Shown in pieces: positions 8,045 through 16,929 of a DNA stretch of 29,658 nucleotides; positions within the stretch are counted from its first letter, which is position 1, and the number at the start of each line of letters is the position of its first letter. The notes below the pieces were generated by a model, which was not told the origin of the DNA, made no database searches, and was given only the letters and a program-made list of their open reading frames with translations. The DNA comes from an uncultured bacterium (lineage in GTDB: Bacteria; Cyanobacteriota; Vampirovibrionia; Gastranaerophilales; Gastranaerophilaceae): contig CABUAQ010000015.1 in NCBI GenBank assembly GCA_902489575.1, positions 1 through 29,658 on the forward strand. The letters run 5' to 3'. The translations under genes were made by a program, and so were the position numbers.

Positions 8045-9364
8045 TTATTCCCCTGTTTTATTAGTTACTTTTAGACAAATTTTTTTTAATCCGGAAAGAC
8101 TTTCTTCTCTTTCTTCATCGGATTGTTTTATAAATAGTTTCATTTTATTATAATCAAATTCATTTTCCCAGCGTGCAATAACAACAGTTGCTACACAATT
8201 ACCTACAAGATTGACAGTTGTTCTTCCCATATCAAGAATTTGATCAATTCCAAGCAAAATTGCAACCCCTATAATCGGAATATTAAAACTTGATAAAGTT
8301 CCTGCAAGAACAACAAGTGATACCCTTGGAACACCTGCAATACCCTTACTTGTTAACATCAGGGCAAGCATCATTAAAATCTGCTGATTCAAATCAAGAT
8401 TAATTCCACATATTTGAGATGAAAAAATTACCGCCATAGCAAGATATAAGGTACTGCCGTCAAGATTAAAAGTGTACCCTGTAGGCATTACAAAACTGAC
8501 GATATTTTGCGGAACACCAAAACGTTCCATAATTTCAATTGCTTTAGGAAAAGCGGCTTCTGAACTTGCCGTAGAAAATGCCAAAATTGCAGGTTCCTGA
8601 ATCGCTTTTAATAAACTTCTGAACGAAATTCTTGCATATTTGCAGGCGATAAACAGCACAATTACAACAAACACTGCCAAAGCGACGTACAATGAGAATA
8701 TTATCTTTGCATAATTTTTCAAAATTGATAAACCGTTCATACCGACAGTTGAAGCAATTGCACCAAATATCCCTAAAGGTGCAAAATACATAACGTATTC
8801 GGTAAATTTAAACATTATCTGTGATACGGAGTTTAAAAAATCCATAACAGGCTTAGCTTTTTGTCCAACAGCACAAATTGCAATCGCTGTAAATATAGAA
8901 AATACAACTATTTGCAGCAAATTACCTTCTGCCATTGCCTGTACTATACTTGTTGGAAACACGTTTACAATCATCTCTGATATTGAAGTATGCGGAGTTG
9001 TAACAGCCATAAGTCCGGCTTCTTTTAAAAGTTCCGGGTTAGCTACAGTCCCTGTTACAAAACCTTTTCCGGGATTGAATATATTTCCCATGGTTAAACC
9101 GATTATCAAAGCTAAAGTTGTAACTATTTCGAAATAGATAATTGTTTTTATTCCAATTTTACCCAGCTTTTTAGTGTCACCGTGTCCGGCAATACCGGTA
9201 ACAAGTGTTGCAAAAAGTAAAGGTGCAATAATCATTTTTACCATACGTAAAAATATCAATGCAAATGCACGCATTTTTACCGCTAAATGAGGGGCAAAAT
9301 GACCGAATACGACACCTAATACCAGTGCTAAAAATATCAATAATGTAAGTCTTGAATGTTTCAA
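8045..9364 (-). CDS. Dicarboxylate/amino acid:cation symporter (GltP/DctA family)
   Basis: Inner-membrane carrier of the DAACS family that couples uptake of glutamate, aspartate or C4-dicarboxylates to Na+ or H+. The 439 residues show the serine-rich hairpin FSTASSEAAFPKA, the NLDGSTLY motif (NMDGT in the archaeal homologue), the tip GIAGVPR, and a TM8 motif ILDMGRTTVNLVGN. In GltPh numbering that motif keeps D390, D394, R397, T398 and N401, the amino-acid-binding set. Position 405, a sodium ligand, is Asn instead of Asp. Translation starts at a TTG with AGAGG five bases upstream. A TATAAT lies at 9388-9383 with no good -35. Pairing with ileS in one operon has no obvious metabolic logic. Confidence 0.9.
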   Translation of the reverse strand: MKHSRLTLLIFLALVLGVVFGHFAPHLAVKMRAFALIFLRMVKMIIAPLLFATLVTGIAGHGDTKKLGKIGIKTIIYFEIVTTLALIIGLTMGNIFNPGKGFVTGTVANPELLKEAGLMAVTTPHTSISEMIVNVFPTSIVQAMAEGNLLQIVVFSIFTAIAICAVGQKAKPVMDFLNSVSQIMFKFTEYVMYFAPLGIFGAIASTVGMNGLSILKNYAKIIFSLYVALAVFVVIVLFIACKYARISFRSLLKAIQEPAILAFSTASSEAAFPKAIEIMERFGVPQNIVSFVMPTGYTFNLDGSTLYLAMAVIFSSQICGINLDLNQQILMMLALMLTSKGIAGVPRVSLVVLAGTLSSFNIPIIGVAILLGIDQILDMGRTTVNLVGNCVATVVIARWENEFDYNKMKLFIKQSDEEREESLSGLKKICLKVTNKTGE

Positions 9365-9445
9365 TCTAACCTCTTATTTGAAATTATAAAACAAACATGC
9401 TCAGCTTAATACTGATACTAATTATTTTGTAAAATTTTTTAAAAT

Positions 9446-10243
9446 TTATTGTTCTTTATTAGACTGATTTCTTCTATTTTTGTCGTGTTTCATTTCAGCA
9501 AATAACAATAAAATCAACAATAAATAATTTAAATTTCGCCACAATGAATTTTTATTAGTAAAGAAAGACATATCGTCAAGTAATTCCATAGTATCTAAAT
9601 AATCTTGATATTTTTCAACATTTTTAGTATTTACAGGAACTTTTTTCTTGTCCTGAACCATATACAATTCGCCGTCAAAATCTCTACCTAAAATATATTT
9701 CTTTTCACCATCTTTCAATAGGACTTTAAATTCATCTTTATTATTAGATGGGAATATAGCTTTATACATTACGGGTTTTGAATTATTCCCAAGCTTAACT
9801 CGACCTTGAATAGTATCTTTATTTGCACTATCTAACTTTATTTCAAGCTTGATATCTTGTTTATCAAATTTTATATCAAGTGAGTATAGATCTTTACCAA
9901 GCTTTGTAACCTTTGGTTTATCAATATCATATAACCTATTCAAGTGATAAAACGCAGAACTTACTCCCTTGTCTTTTCGAACATTCTGAAAAGAATGTAC
10001 AAATTCTGTTCTATCCGATTCTTCTTTTGACAATTCATTTGATCTAAAAAGATTTTGAACTACCGGCTCATTTTTCAATGTAATCAATACCAGTGTTGCA
10101 AGCATAGTTTTTCTCGCCCACTCCGGTAAAGGTTTATTTTTATTTTCTTGATTATTATCACTACAAGGAGGTGTTATTGAAGCTGAGCTTCTAAAATTAA
10201 TATTATTTGAATATGTTTTATAGGGTAAAAATGTAACTTTCAT
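9446..10243 (-). CDS. Membrane-anchored protein of unknown function with N-terminal F-motif
   Basis: I place the start at 10243 (265 residues) because the protein then begins MKVTFLPYKT and carries NINFRSS at 14-20, like other hypothetical proteins in this window. A longer reading from 10312 adds a hydrophobic stretch that overlaps the divergent promoter region. Neither start has a good Shine-Dalgarno site. Visible parts are a Pro/Asn-rich leader, a short hydrophobic segment (about 45-60), a central strand-rich domain (about 105-210, alternating LYSLDIKF, IKLEIKL, EFKVLLKDG), and a C-terminal membrane helix (NYLLLILLLFAEM) followed by a basic tail. The family is unrecognised. Confidence 0.6.
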   Translation of the reverse strand: MKVTFLPYKTYSNNINFRSSASITPPCSDNNQENKNKPLPEWARKTMLATLVLITLKNEPVVQNLFRSNELSKEESDRTEFVHSFQNVRKDKGVSSAFYHLNRLYDIDKPKVTKLGKDLYSLDIKFDKQDIKLEIKLDSANKDTIQGRVKLGNNSKPVMYKAIFPSNNKDEFKVLLKDGEKKYILGRDFDGELYMVQDKKKVPVNTKNVEKYQDYLDTMELLDDMSFFTNKNSLWRNLNYLLLILLLFAEMKHDKNRRNQSNKEQ

Positions 10244-10280
10244 ATTTAATACAAAACACAAAAAAAATAATTTTGCCAGC

Positions 10281-10309
10281 TTGAAAAATGAAAAATTATA
10301 AACTATAAT
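10281..10309 (+). promoter_or_regulatory. Consensus sigma-70-type promoter of the alcohol dehydrogenase gene
   Basis: TTGAAA (10281-10286) and TATAAT (10304-10309) are separated by 17 bases. This is close to an ideal housekeeping promoter, with a predicted start near 10316 and the ribosome site GAAAGGAG at 10336-10343. Confidence 0.85.
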
Positions 10310-10350
10310 CAACGTGTAAAATCTGAATGGTGAAAGAAAGGAGAGTTATT

Positions 10351-11556
10351 ATGTGGGAAAAAGATATTAACATTAACGAAGTTAAAGAAATTCGCACAAG
10401 GACAAATGTGTACTTTGGCGTTGGAGCAATCCAAAAGATTAAAGACATTGCAAAAGATATCAAATCAAAAGGAATAGATAAAGTCATAGTAATGTCAGGG
10501 AAAAATGCATACAAAGCAACAGGAGCCTGGGATGTTGTTGAACCTGCACTAAAAGAAAATGGTATTGGATATGTAAATTTTGATCAGGTAACACCAAACC
10601 CTACAACTCACCATGTTAATAATGCATTCAAAATAGCAAAAGATTTCGGAGCAAAGGCTGTCATTGCAATTGGTGGCGGTTCACCAACCGATGCAGGTAA
10701 ATCCGTAGCAATATTATTGGAATATCCGGATAAAACCGCAGAAGATATTTACGATTTTACATTTGCTCCTAAAAAAGCCGCACCTATTATTTCAATCAAC
10801 TTAACTCACGGAACAGGTACCGAAACAAACAGATTTGCGGTTGTTACAAATCTTGAAAAAGATTTCAAACCTGCTATTGCGTATGATTGTATTTATCCAA
10901 CCTACGCCATTGATGATCCGCAATTGATGACTAAATTGTCCCCAAAACAAACAAGATATGTCTCTATTGATGCGGTTAACCATGTTGTAGAAGCAGCTAC
11001 ATCGCTTGTAGCATCACCATATTCAATTACTCTTGCAAAACAAGTAATTGAACTTGTTGCCAAATATCTTCCAAAAGCAATAGCTAACCCTGAAGACCTG
11101 GAAGCAAGATACTTTTTATGCTACGCAGCAATGATGGGCGGTGTAAGTTTTGATAACGGATTGTTACATTACACACATGCTCTTGAACACCCTCTAAGTG
11201 CTGTTAAACCTGATTTATCACACGGATTGGGCTTAGCAATTTTACTACCTGCAGTTGTAAAAACAATCTACAAAGATCGTGCCGCAACTCTTGCAGATAT
11301 ATTAGCTCCGATTGTTCCAGGCTTAACAGGCGATCCTGCAGAAGCCCAAAAAGCTGCTGATGGAGTTTATGCTTGGTTAAAATCCGTAGATGTACCGGAA
11401 AAACTTGAAGATATGGGATTTAAAGCTGAAGATGTTGAAAAATTAACTGATTTGGCATTTACTACTCCATCGTTAGACGGTTTAATCAACATCGGACCTA
11501 GCGGAAATTCAAGAGAAGTTGTTCGCACAATTTACAAAGAATCTCTGAAAGCGTAA
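10351..11556 (+). CDS. Iron-containing alcohol dehydrogenase (group III)
   Basis: NAD(P)-dependent oxidoreductase interconverting an alcohol and an aldehyde. In a gut-type fermenter it would plausibly regenerate NAD+. The start at 10351 follows GAAAGGAG; an upstream in-frame ATG at 10327 lies ahead of that site. The 401 residues show the nucleotide-binding GGGSPTDAGKS (108-118). The metal ligands match FucO by spacing: D207, H211 (SIDAVNHVVEAATS), H276 and H291, with H280 in the place of the catalytic His. It has its own near-consensus promoter and its own terminator, so it is a single-gene unit that may be highly expressed. The exact substrate cannot be told. Confidence 0.92.
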   Translation: MWEKDININEVKEIRTRTNVYFGVGAIQKIKDIAKDIKSKGIDKVIVMSGKNAYKATGAWDVVEPALKENGIGYVNFDQVTPNPTTHHVNNAFKIAKDFGAKAVIAIGGGSPTDAGKSVAILLEYPDKTAEDIYDFTFAPKKAAPIISINLTHGTGTETNRFAVVTNLEKDFKPAIAYDCIYPTYAIDDPQLMTKLSPKQTRYVSIDAVNHVVEAATSLVASPYSITLAKQVIELVAKYLPKAIANPEDLEARYFLCYAAMMGGVSFDNGLLHYTHALEHPLSAVKPDLSHGLGLAILLPAVVKTIYKDRAATLADILAPIVPGLTGDPAEAQKAADGVYAWLKSVDVPEKLEDMGFKAEDVEKLTDLAFTTPSLDGLINIGPSGNSREVVRTIYKESLKA

Positions 11557-11578
11557 AATAATTCTTTAAATAAAAAGG

Positions 11579-11606
11579 GCTGAATAATATATATTCAGCT
11601 TTTTTT
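11579..11606 (+). terminator. Rho-independent terminator of the alcohol dehydrogenase gene
   Basis: The stem GCTGAATA (11579-11586) with TATTCAGC (11592-11599) has a five-base loop and is followed by seven T. Confidence 0.85.
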
Positions 11607-11696
11607 GTTAAAATAGCGTTACAAACTCCGGATTAAAGACAAATTTTTACATTTAGCTGTTTTAGCTATTCTAAGAAATATAATAAGGATTAAATA

Positions 11697-13373
11697 ATGC
11701 AAATTTCAAAAATATCAAATTTACCCTCAGCATATAATTATAACAACAATCACACGAAGCCAATTAAAAATACCCCGCAGGAAACAAACAGCAAATCAGA
11801 AAAACTCCCTTTGCCAACAACAAAACAATATTTAGCGTTTACCGGCGGCTACAGTTTGGACTTAGCAGAAACAATTACAAATTTAGACAAGCTTGCGCAA
11901 AAATATCCTGACATTTATCCTCAACATATTCGTGAATGGGCAGGAATCATATTAGAAGAAGGAAATAAACAAAAAGATACTTTAATTACAATACATAAAA
12001 AGTTATACGAAAATATCAAAGAATGCTTCACATTAAAAGAGCTCAAGGATAGATTCCCCGAGTTTAGAAATGTTAAATCCGCACAAGAAATTAGTGCCAG
12101 AGAAGGGTCATTACTGGATGAACTTCAAAAAGGCAATCTTGAATACTTTAATACAGAAGAAGATTTATCACTTCAAATCATAAAATTGTACTGGGGAGAA
12201 GGATTTTCGTTAAATGATTTAAAACAATACACTAAAGGAAAAGATATTAATCATTTAATGGAAAAATTGAACATTCCAAAAGTTAATCGGCACTACGGTC
12301 ACATTTTAAAATTTTCCGATCCTGAATACAATGAAAGATTAACCAAACAAATGGTTCAAAAAAGGATAGAAGCACTGGATATCAAAGCTCAAAAAGCAGA
12401 TAGTGAACCTGTATACATAAAAAGAGGTCCTTTATCAACTGAACATAAAAAGCATATTTCTGAAGGATTAAAAAGACATTACCAACAACATCCTGAAAAA
12501 ATATTTACTATGTCTGAGCGTCAAAAGCAATTCTATAAAGACAATCCGGAACAAGCAGAATTAATACACAGAGTAATGGTAAAAGCATGGAATATTTTTG
12601 GAGCTGACAGAATTAAACAAGCTCTTGCAAAATTTATGAAAGGCAAAAATTTCTCAGAATTAAAATCTTCAGATATTGAAAGTCCATATACATTAACTCG
12701 AGAAAAATCAAAAGCAATGCAACAATTCTGGGCATCAAATGAGTGGGCTAAAAAAAGCTTTTCAAAAAATATGGAATATGCGTGGAAAAAAGTACAACAG
12801 GAACAGGACATGTTTTACACTGTTGATTTGACACCAAACTTGTTCAAACAAAGATTTTTTGCCTGGGCAGAAAAACAAGGAATTGACACCGAGAAATTAA
12901 GCTTTGAAGATCTGAAGTATTACCCTCACAAGCCGGAACTTAACATTCCAAAAGCATCTTCTGTGAGCAAATACACAAGAGAATTTATAGACTCGTGTCC
13001 GGGTGATGAAAGCCAAAAAATGGCTAACTCTTATCAATTATCACTGTTAAAATTCGGCAAAGAATTAAAATCAATTGAAAAATCAAAAGAATCAAACGAG
13101 ACAAAAGAAATTGCACTTTACCTGAGAAAATTCTTACACGAAACACTATTTGATGAATCCCGAACATATAACGGCTTACCGCCTACACGCAGTTATGATG
13201 CACAAGAAATTCAAAGAATTTACGTAAAAACATTAACAACACTAATGGACAAACACGAAAACAAGCTTATAAAAAGGCTCAACCAACTATTAAATGAATC
13301 CTTCATTTATCTGGATAAAAACTGGAAAGCCGGTCAGCCGCTAATGCTGTCAAATGATGCACCGAATTTTTAA
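11697..13373 (+). CDS. Large unknown protein with NUMOD3-like segments and N-terminal F-motif
   Basis: 558 residues, start after AAGGA. A flexible leader (1-44, rich in Asn, Thr, Lys and Pro) ends in YLAFTGG (45-51). The middle (about 245-365) has three related stretches of the form hydroxyl-x-E-x-x-K...W or Y...NPE: LSTEHKKHISEGLKRHYQQH, MSERQKQFYKDNPE, and LTREKSKAMQQFWASNEWAK. The first closely resembles NUMOD3, a short DNA-binding module found in homing endonucleases. No GIY-YIG or HNH nuclease motif is visible, and there is no signal peptide or membrane helix. Binding of DNA or RNA through repeated NUMOD3-like units is an inference, and I cannot name the family. Confidence 0.7.
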   Translation: MQISKISNLPSAYNYNNNHTKPIKNTPQETNSKSEKLPLPTTKQYLAFTGGYSLDLAETITNLDKLAQKYPDIYPQHIREWAGIILEEGNKQKDTLITIHKKLYENIKECFTLKELKDRFPEFRNVKSAQEISAREGSLLDELQKGNLEYFNTEEDLSLQIIKLYWGEGFSLNDLKQYTKGKDINHLMEKLNIPKVNRHYGHILKFSDPEYNERLTKQMVQKRIEALDIKAQKADSEPVYIKRGPLSTEHKKHISEGLKRHYQQHPEKIFTMSERQKQFYKDNPEQAELIHRVMVKAWNIFGADRIKQALAKFMKGKNFSELKSSDIESPYTLTREKSKAMQQFWASNEWAKKSFSKNMEYAWKKVQQEQDMFYTVDLTPNLFKQRFFAWAEKQGIDTEKLSFEDLKYYPHKPELNIPKASSVSKYTREFIDSCPGDESQKMANSYQLSLLKFGKELKSIEKSKESNETKEIALYLRKFLHETLFDESRTYNGLPPTRSYDAQEIQRIYVKTLTTLMDKHENKLIKRLNQLLNESFIYLDKNWKAGQPLMLSNDAPNF

Positions 13374-13472
13374 ATAAAAAACTTGAATATATTAAAATAA
13401 TATAAAGGATTTCCCACTATAAATGATTTGTAATATAATTGGTATTATAAGCATTAAGAAAGAGGGGAAAAT

Positions 13473-14276
13473 ATGATAGACAAAACTGCAATAATTCATC
13501 CGTCTGCACAAATAGCAGAAGATGCGATTATCGGACCGTACGTAGTAATTGGTGAAGGTGTAAAAATAGGCAGCGGAACAAGAGTGATTTCGAATGCTCA
13601 TATTGAACATGCTGAAATAGGAAAGAATTGTACTATCTCTCCATTTGCAACAATTGGTTCTGAACCTCAAGATTTAGGTTACAAAGGCGAAGATACAAAG
13701 GTTGTAATCGGTGATGAAACAATTATAAAAGAAAACGTAACTATTCATAGAGGTGCCGCTTGCGGAGATTTCACCACAAGAATTGGAAACAAATGTTTAT
13801 TGATGGTAGGTTCACACGTTGCACACAACTGTGTTTTGGCGGATCAGGTAATACTTGCAAACCTTGTAACCCTTGGCGGTCATGTACACGTAGGTTTTGG
13901 TGCGTTCGTTGGCGGAATGAGCGTATTCCACCAAAATATCAGAATCGGTGATATGTCAATTGTAAGCGGATTTTCAGCCTCCCGTCAGGACATCCTCCCT
14001 TATTCTAAAGGTGAAGGCAGACCTCCTGTACCACGCGGATTAAATGTTATCGCAATGAAACGCAGAGGTGTTCCTCTAGAGATAAGAACCGCTACAAACG
14101 AAGCATTTAAACTTTTGATTTCAGAAGATTATAATACATCTCAAGCAATTGAAAAAATTAAGGCTGAAATTCCAATGAATGAATATATTGAAAAAATGAT
14201 AGAATTTATACAAACTTCAAAAAGAGGTGTTCTATTAAAATCACACAAATCAGGCCACGAAAGTCTGGAAAATTAA
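13473..14276 (+). CDS. lpxA: Acyl-ACP--UDP-N-acetylglucosamine O-acyltransferase
   Basis: First enzyme of lipid A synthesis, transferring a 3-hydroxyacyl chain to UDP-GlcNAc. The 267 residues begin with left-handed beta-helix hexapeptides (ITPSAQIAEDAIIGP-like repeats). The active-site stretch GSHVAHNC carries H115 and H118, equivalent to E. coli H122 and H125. GMSVFHQNIRIGD and the C-terminal MKRRGVP helix region follow. The ribosome site is AGAGGGG. The gene is alone: lpxD, fabZ and lpxB, its usual neighbours, are not here. It implies an LPS-bearing outer membrane. Confidence 0.95.
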   Translation: MIDKTAIIHPSAQIAEDAIIGPYVVIGEGVKIGSGTRVISNAHIEHAEIGKNCTISPFATIGSEPQDLGYKGEDTKVVIGDETIIKENVTIHRGAACGDFTTRIGNKCLLMVGSHVAHNCVLADQVILANLVTLGGHVHVGFGAFVGGMSVFHQNIRIGDMSIVSGFSASRQDILPYSKGEGRPPVPRGLNVIAMKRRGVPLEIRTATNEAFKLLISEDYNTSQAIEKIKAEIPMNEYIEKMIEFIQTSKRGVLLKSHKSGHESLEN

Positions 14277-14291
14277 TATAAATTACAAAAT

Positions 14292-14321
14292 AAAAACAGG
14301 GGTTTATCCCCTGTTTTTTTT
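14292..14321 (+). terminator. Rho-independent terminator of lpxA
   Basis: An 11-bp stem AAAAACAGGGG / CCCCTGTTTTT with a five-base loop (14303-14307) and eight T from 14314. Confidence 0.9.
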
Positions 14322-14439
14322 GCTACAAAAACCTTGTGAAACTGCAAAAGTTTGTCTGAATAAAAACTACACGACTCCTATATAAGCTCAAAACTACCAT
14401 CAACTCCACAAAGAAGAAATTATTTCCCTAAATTTCCGA

Positions 14440-14468
14440 TTTACATTTATTCTAAAATATTATAAAAT
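14440..14468 (+). promoter_or_regulatory. Probable promoter of the M29 aminopeptidase gene
   Basis: TTTACA (14440-14445) is followed after 17 bases by TAAAAT (14463-14468). An overlapping TATAAA at 14461 gives a shorter spacer. The ribosome site AAAGAGG follows before the ATG at 14493. Confidence 0.5.
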
Positions 14469-14492
14469 TAACCCAGAAGAAAGAGGTAAATT

Positions 14493-15599
14493 ATGCAAAA
14501 AACTATCTGGGAAAAATATGCAGATGTTCTTGTTGATTATTCAACAGATGTCCAAAAAGGTGACTTGGTGATGATTAGAGCTGAATCAATGTATGCAAAA
14601 GATTTGGTTCGAGCTTTATATAAAAAAATTTTGGAAAAAGGAGCTAACCCTGTTGTTCGAACATCTTTTGGTGATATGGCGGAAATATTTTTAAAAAATG
14701 CAACAGATGAACAACTTGATTTTGTTGATCCGATGACAAAACTTGAATACGAAGTTGTTGACAAATATATATCAATTGGTGCACCGCTAAATACAAAAAA
14801 TATGGCAAAAGCTGATCTTTCAAAACTTGCCCGCAGAGGTAAAGCGACAAAACCACTGTCAGAAAAGCTGATGAAACGTTCTGCAGATGGGACTGCAAAA
14901 TGGGTTATTGCAGATGTTCCAACTCACGCACTTGCGCAAGAAGCAAAAATGTCTTTTGATGAATACTCAGAATTCCTATTCAAATCCTGCTATCTTGATC
15001 TTGATAATCCTGTTGCTAAGCTTAAAGAACTTGATGAAAAACAAACAAAATGGGCAAGTTATCTGGATAACGTAAAACAAATCCGTATCACCGGAGAAAA
15101 AACAGATATAATATTTAATGTTGAAGGCAGAAAATGGATTAGCTGTTCAGGACTTAACAACTACCCTGATGGCGAAGTCTTTACTTCACCTGTTGAAGAC
15201 GGCATAAATGGTGAAATTTATTTTGATTACCCTCAAAACTACAGAGGAAACTCAGCCTTAGGGGTTCACCTCTGGATAGAAAACGGTTTGGTGGTAAAAG
15301 CAACTGCTGATCAGGGCGAAGAATTTCTTAACGCTATGATTAATATGGATGAAGGCTCCCGCGGTATCGGGGAAATCGCAATCGGAACCAATGACGAAAT
15401 TCAGGAAATTACAGGAAATATTTTGTTTGACGAAAAAATCGGCGGAGCAATTCATATGGCCGTAGGAGCTTCCTATCCGGAAACAGGTGGGAAAAATGTT
15501 TCGGGACTTCATTGGGATATGATTAAAAATATGAAAAACGGCGGAAAAATCTATGCTGATGGCACCCTAATCTACGAAAACGGGAAAATGCTTATTTAA
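14493..15599 (+). CDS. Aminopeptidase, M29 family
   Basis: Cytosolic metallo-aminopeptidase of the AmpS/PepS/thermophilic aminopeptidase T type, releasing N-terminal residues from peptides. The 368 residues show the family's metal and catalytic residues in order: E228 (NNYPDGEVFTSP), E294 (GIGEIAIGTN), H321, Y328, H340 and D342 (GLHWDM). No signal peptide is present. It lies between two terminators and is therefore a single-gene transcript. Members are usually about 370-415 residues, so this one is at the short end but complete. Confidence 0.93.
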   Translation: MQKTIWEKYADVLVDYSTDVQKGDLVMIRAESMYAKDLVRALYKKILEKGANPVVRTSFGDMAEIFLKNATDEQLDFVDPMTKLEYEVVDKYISIGAPLNTKNMAKADLSKLARRGKATKPLSEKLMKRSADGTAKWVIADVPTHALAQEAKMSFDEYSEFLFKSCYLDLDNPVAKLKELDEKQTKWASYLDNVKQIRITGEKTDIIFNVEGRKWISCSGLNNYPDGEVFTSPVEDGINGEIYFDYPQNYRGNSALGVHLWIENGLVVKATADQGEEFLNAMINMDEGSRGIGEIAIGTNDEIQEITGNILFDEKIGGAIHMAVGASYPETGGKNVSGLHWDMIKNMKNGGKIYADGTLIYENGKMLI

Positions 15600-15619
15600 T
15601 CCTCGTTTTTCAGTCAATT

Positions 15620-15670
15620 TTTGCTAATAAAAAAAAGATTTATTTTAATAAATCTTTTTTTATTAGCAAA
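15620..15670 (+). terminator. Long A/T-rich hairpin, probable bidirectional terminator
   Basis: The arms 15620-15642 and 15649-15670 pair over 22 positions with one bulged A and a six-base loop. The inner GATTTA/TAAATC stem followed by seven T forms a normal terminator, and the extra outer arms extend it unusually far. Confidence 0.7.
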
Positions 15671-15718
15671 TTATTATTTGTTCGGTTTTATATCTAAAAA
15701 AGCAAAAATGGAGATAAC

Positions 15719-16924
15719 ATGTATATTTCAAGAGTTCAAGCAAATTATATTACAAATGCCCAAACTTATCAGGGCGCGGCGAAAAACCGGACCAATAATA
15801 TAACACGTGGCGAAAAACCCCCTGCCGCAAATTTTACCAAAATACCTGCAGGCTTTAGATATAATGCCAATATTCATTTTGGAGAATTCTTTGACCCCAA
15901 CAGAACTATCCCTCATATTGATTACGAAGAATATGTGGCAATGAAAGAACACACTAAAAAACGATTTAGAAAAAAATATAAAAATTTCTTCAATGACCCA
16001 ACCATAAACACTCAAGAAATGATTGATGAAAAATATATGTATATGCCGCTGCAATCTGAAACATTGATGAATGAATTCATCAAAACGTCAAGCATATATT
16101 CAAAATATAAAGAAAATCCGATTATTTGCCTGGGCAGAAGCCCAAAATGGTTTCTAAACGCGGCTTTATGGATGAAAGACGGCATTGATAATTACAAGTT
16201 TGTAGCCTTCTCAAAAAACTGGTATCGCTATGATAGAAATGAAGATATGCTTAGAAGAATAGATTCCATGGCTCCAACACCAAAAGAAGAAGCCGCATAC
16301 AGGAAATATTTAAATAGAATCAAAGCTGATCCACAAACAATCGTAGATAATATGAAAAAAACGGGTAAAAAAACTGTAATTACAGACTACATTTTCAGCA
16401 GCAAAGGTATAACTTCATTCCTTGATGTATTATCAAAATACGCAGAGGATTTAGGAATTTTAAAAGAATTTTGTAACTCTATACATTTTGTTGGAATCGG
16501 TTCTAAAACTTATATGGAAGAAATGTTAAAAGTAGAAGACCCAACACCAAAAGTTAGAATGCCAGAAAGAATGCAACCATATGAAAAAACCGGTCTTTGG
16601 ACATACAATATCAAACAAGAGTTTTATGATATGGATTACTCCATGTTTAAGGAAATGTTGATAAATCAAAATACAAATGAATGCAGATCCACATACTATC
16701 CTCACGAGACCTGGACAATATACAAACCTGATAGATTCAAAACCGGACTAATTAAAGATATGAAAAAAGTTAAAGAAATGGTTAAAACCCTAAAAGGAAA
16801 CAACAAAAGTATGTCATCCTTCACTCCGGCAATGTTTGACTACCGTAACCTTCTAAACTTCCACATTCTTGATAGTTTATTCAAAAGAGGGCTTTTAAAA
16901 ACCATTCATAAATCAAAAATTTAG
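15719..16924 (+). CDS. Unknown protein with N-terminal F-motif and possible Rossmann/PRTase-like core
   Basis: 401 residues without signal peptide or membrane helix. The leader (1-50) is rich in Asn, Thr, Ala and Gly, followed by NIHFGEFFDP (51-60). The core has two conserved-looking strand-loop units: NPIICLGRSPKWFLNAALW, and KKTVITDYIFSSKGITSFL, in which a strand, an acidic residue and an S/G-rich turn precede a helix. This layout recalls phosphoribosyltransferase loops, but the match is by eye only. GGAGAT precedes the start. Large hairpins lie on both sides, so it is a single-gene unit. I do not recognise the family. Confidence 0.65.
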   Translation: MYISRVQANYITNAQTYQGAAKNRTNNITRGEKPPAANFTKIPAGFRYNANIHFGEFFDPNRTIPHIDYEEYVAMKEHTKKRFRKKYKNFFNDPTINTQEMIDEKYMYMPLQSETLMNEFIKTSSIYSKYKENPIICLGRSPKWFLNAALWMKDGIDNYKFVAFSKNWYRYDRNEDMLRRIDSMAPTPKEEAAYRKYLNRIKADPQTIVDNMKKTGKKTVITDYIFSSKGITSFLDVLSKYAEDLGILKEFCNSIHFVGIGSKTYMEEMLKVEDPTPKVRMPERMQPYEKTGLWTYNIKQEFYDMDYSMFKEMLINQNTNECRSTYYPHETWTIYKPDRFKTGLIKDMKKVKEMVKTLKGNNKSMSSFTPAMFDYRNLLNFHILDSLFKRGLLKTIHKSKI

Positions 16925-16929
16925 TCTTG

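Noticed and set aside
10244..10312. N-terminal extension giving the 265-residue unknown a signal-like segment
   Set aside because: The added stretch coincides with the divergent promoter region, has no ribosome site, and would bury the F-motif start seen in similar proteins.
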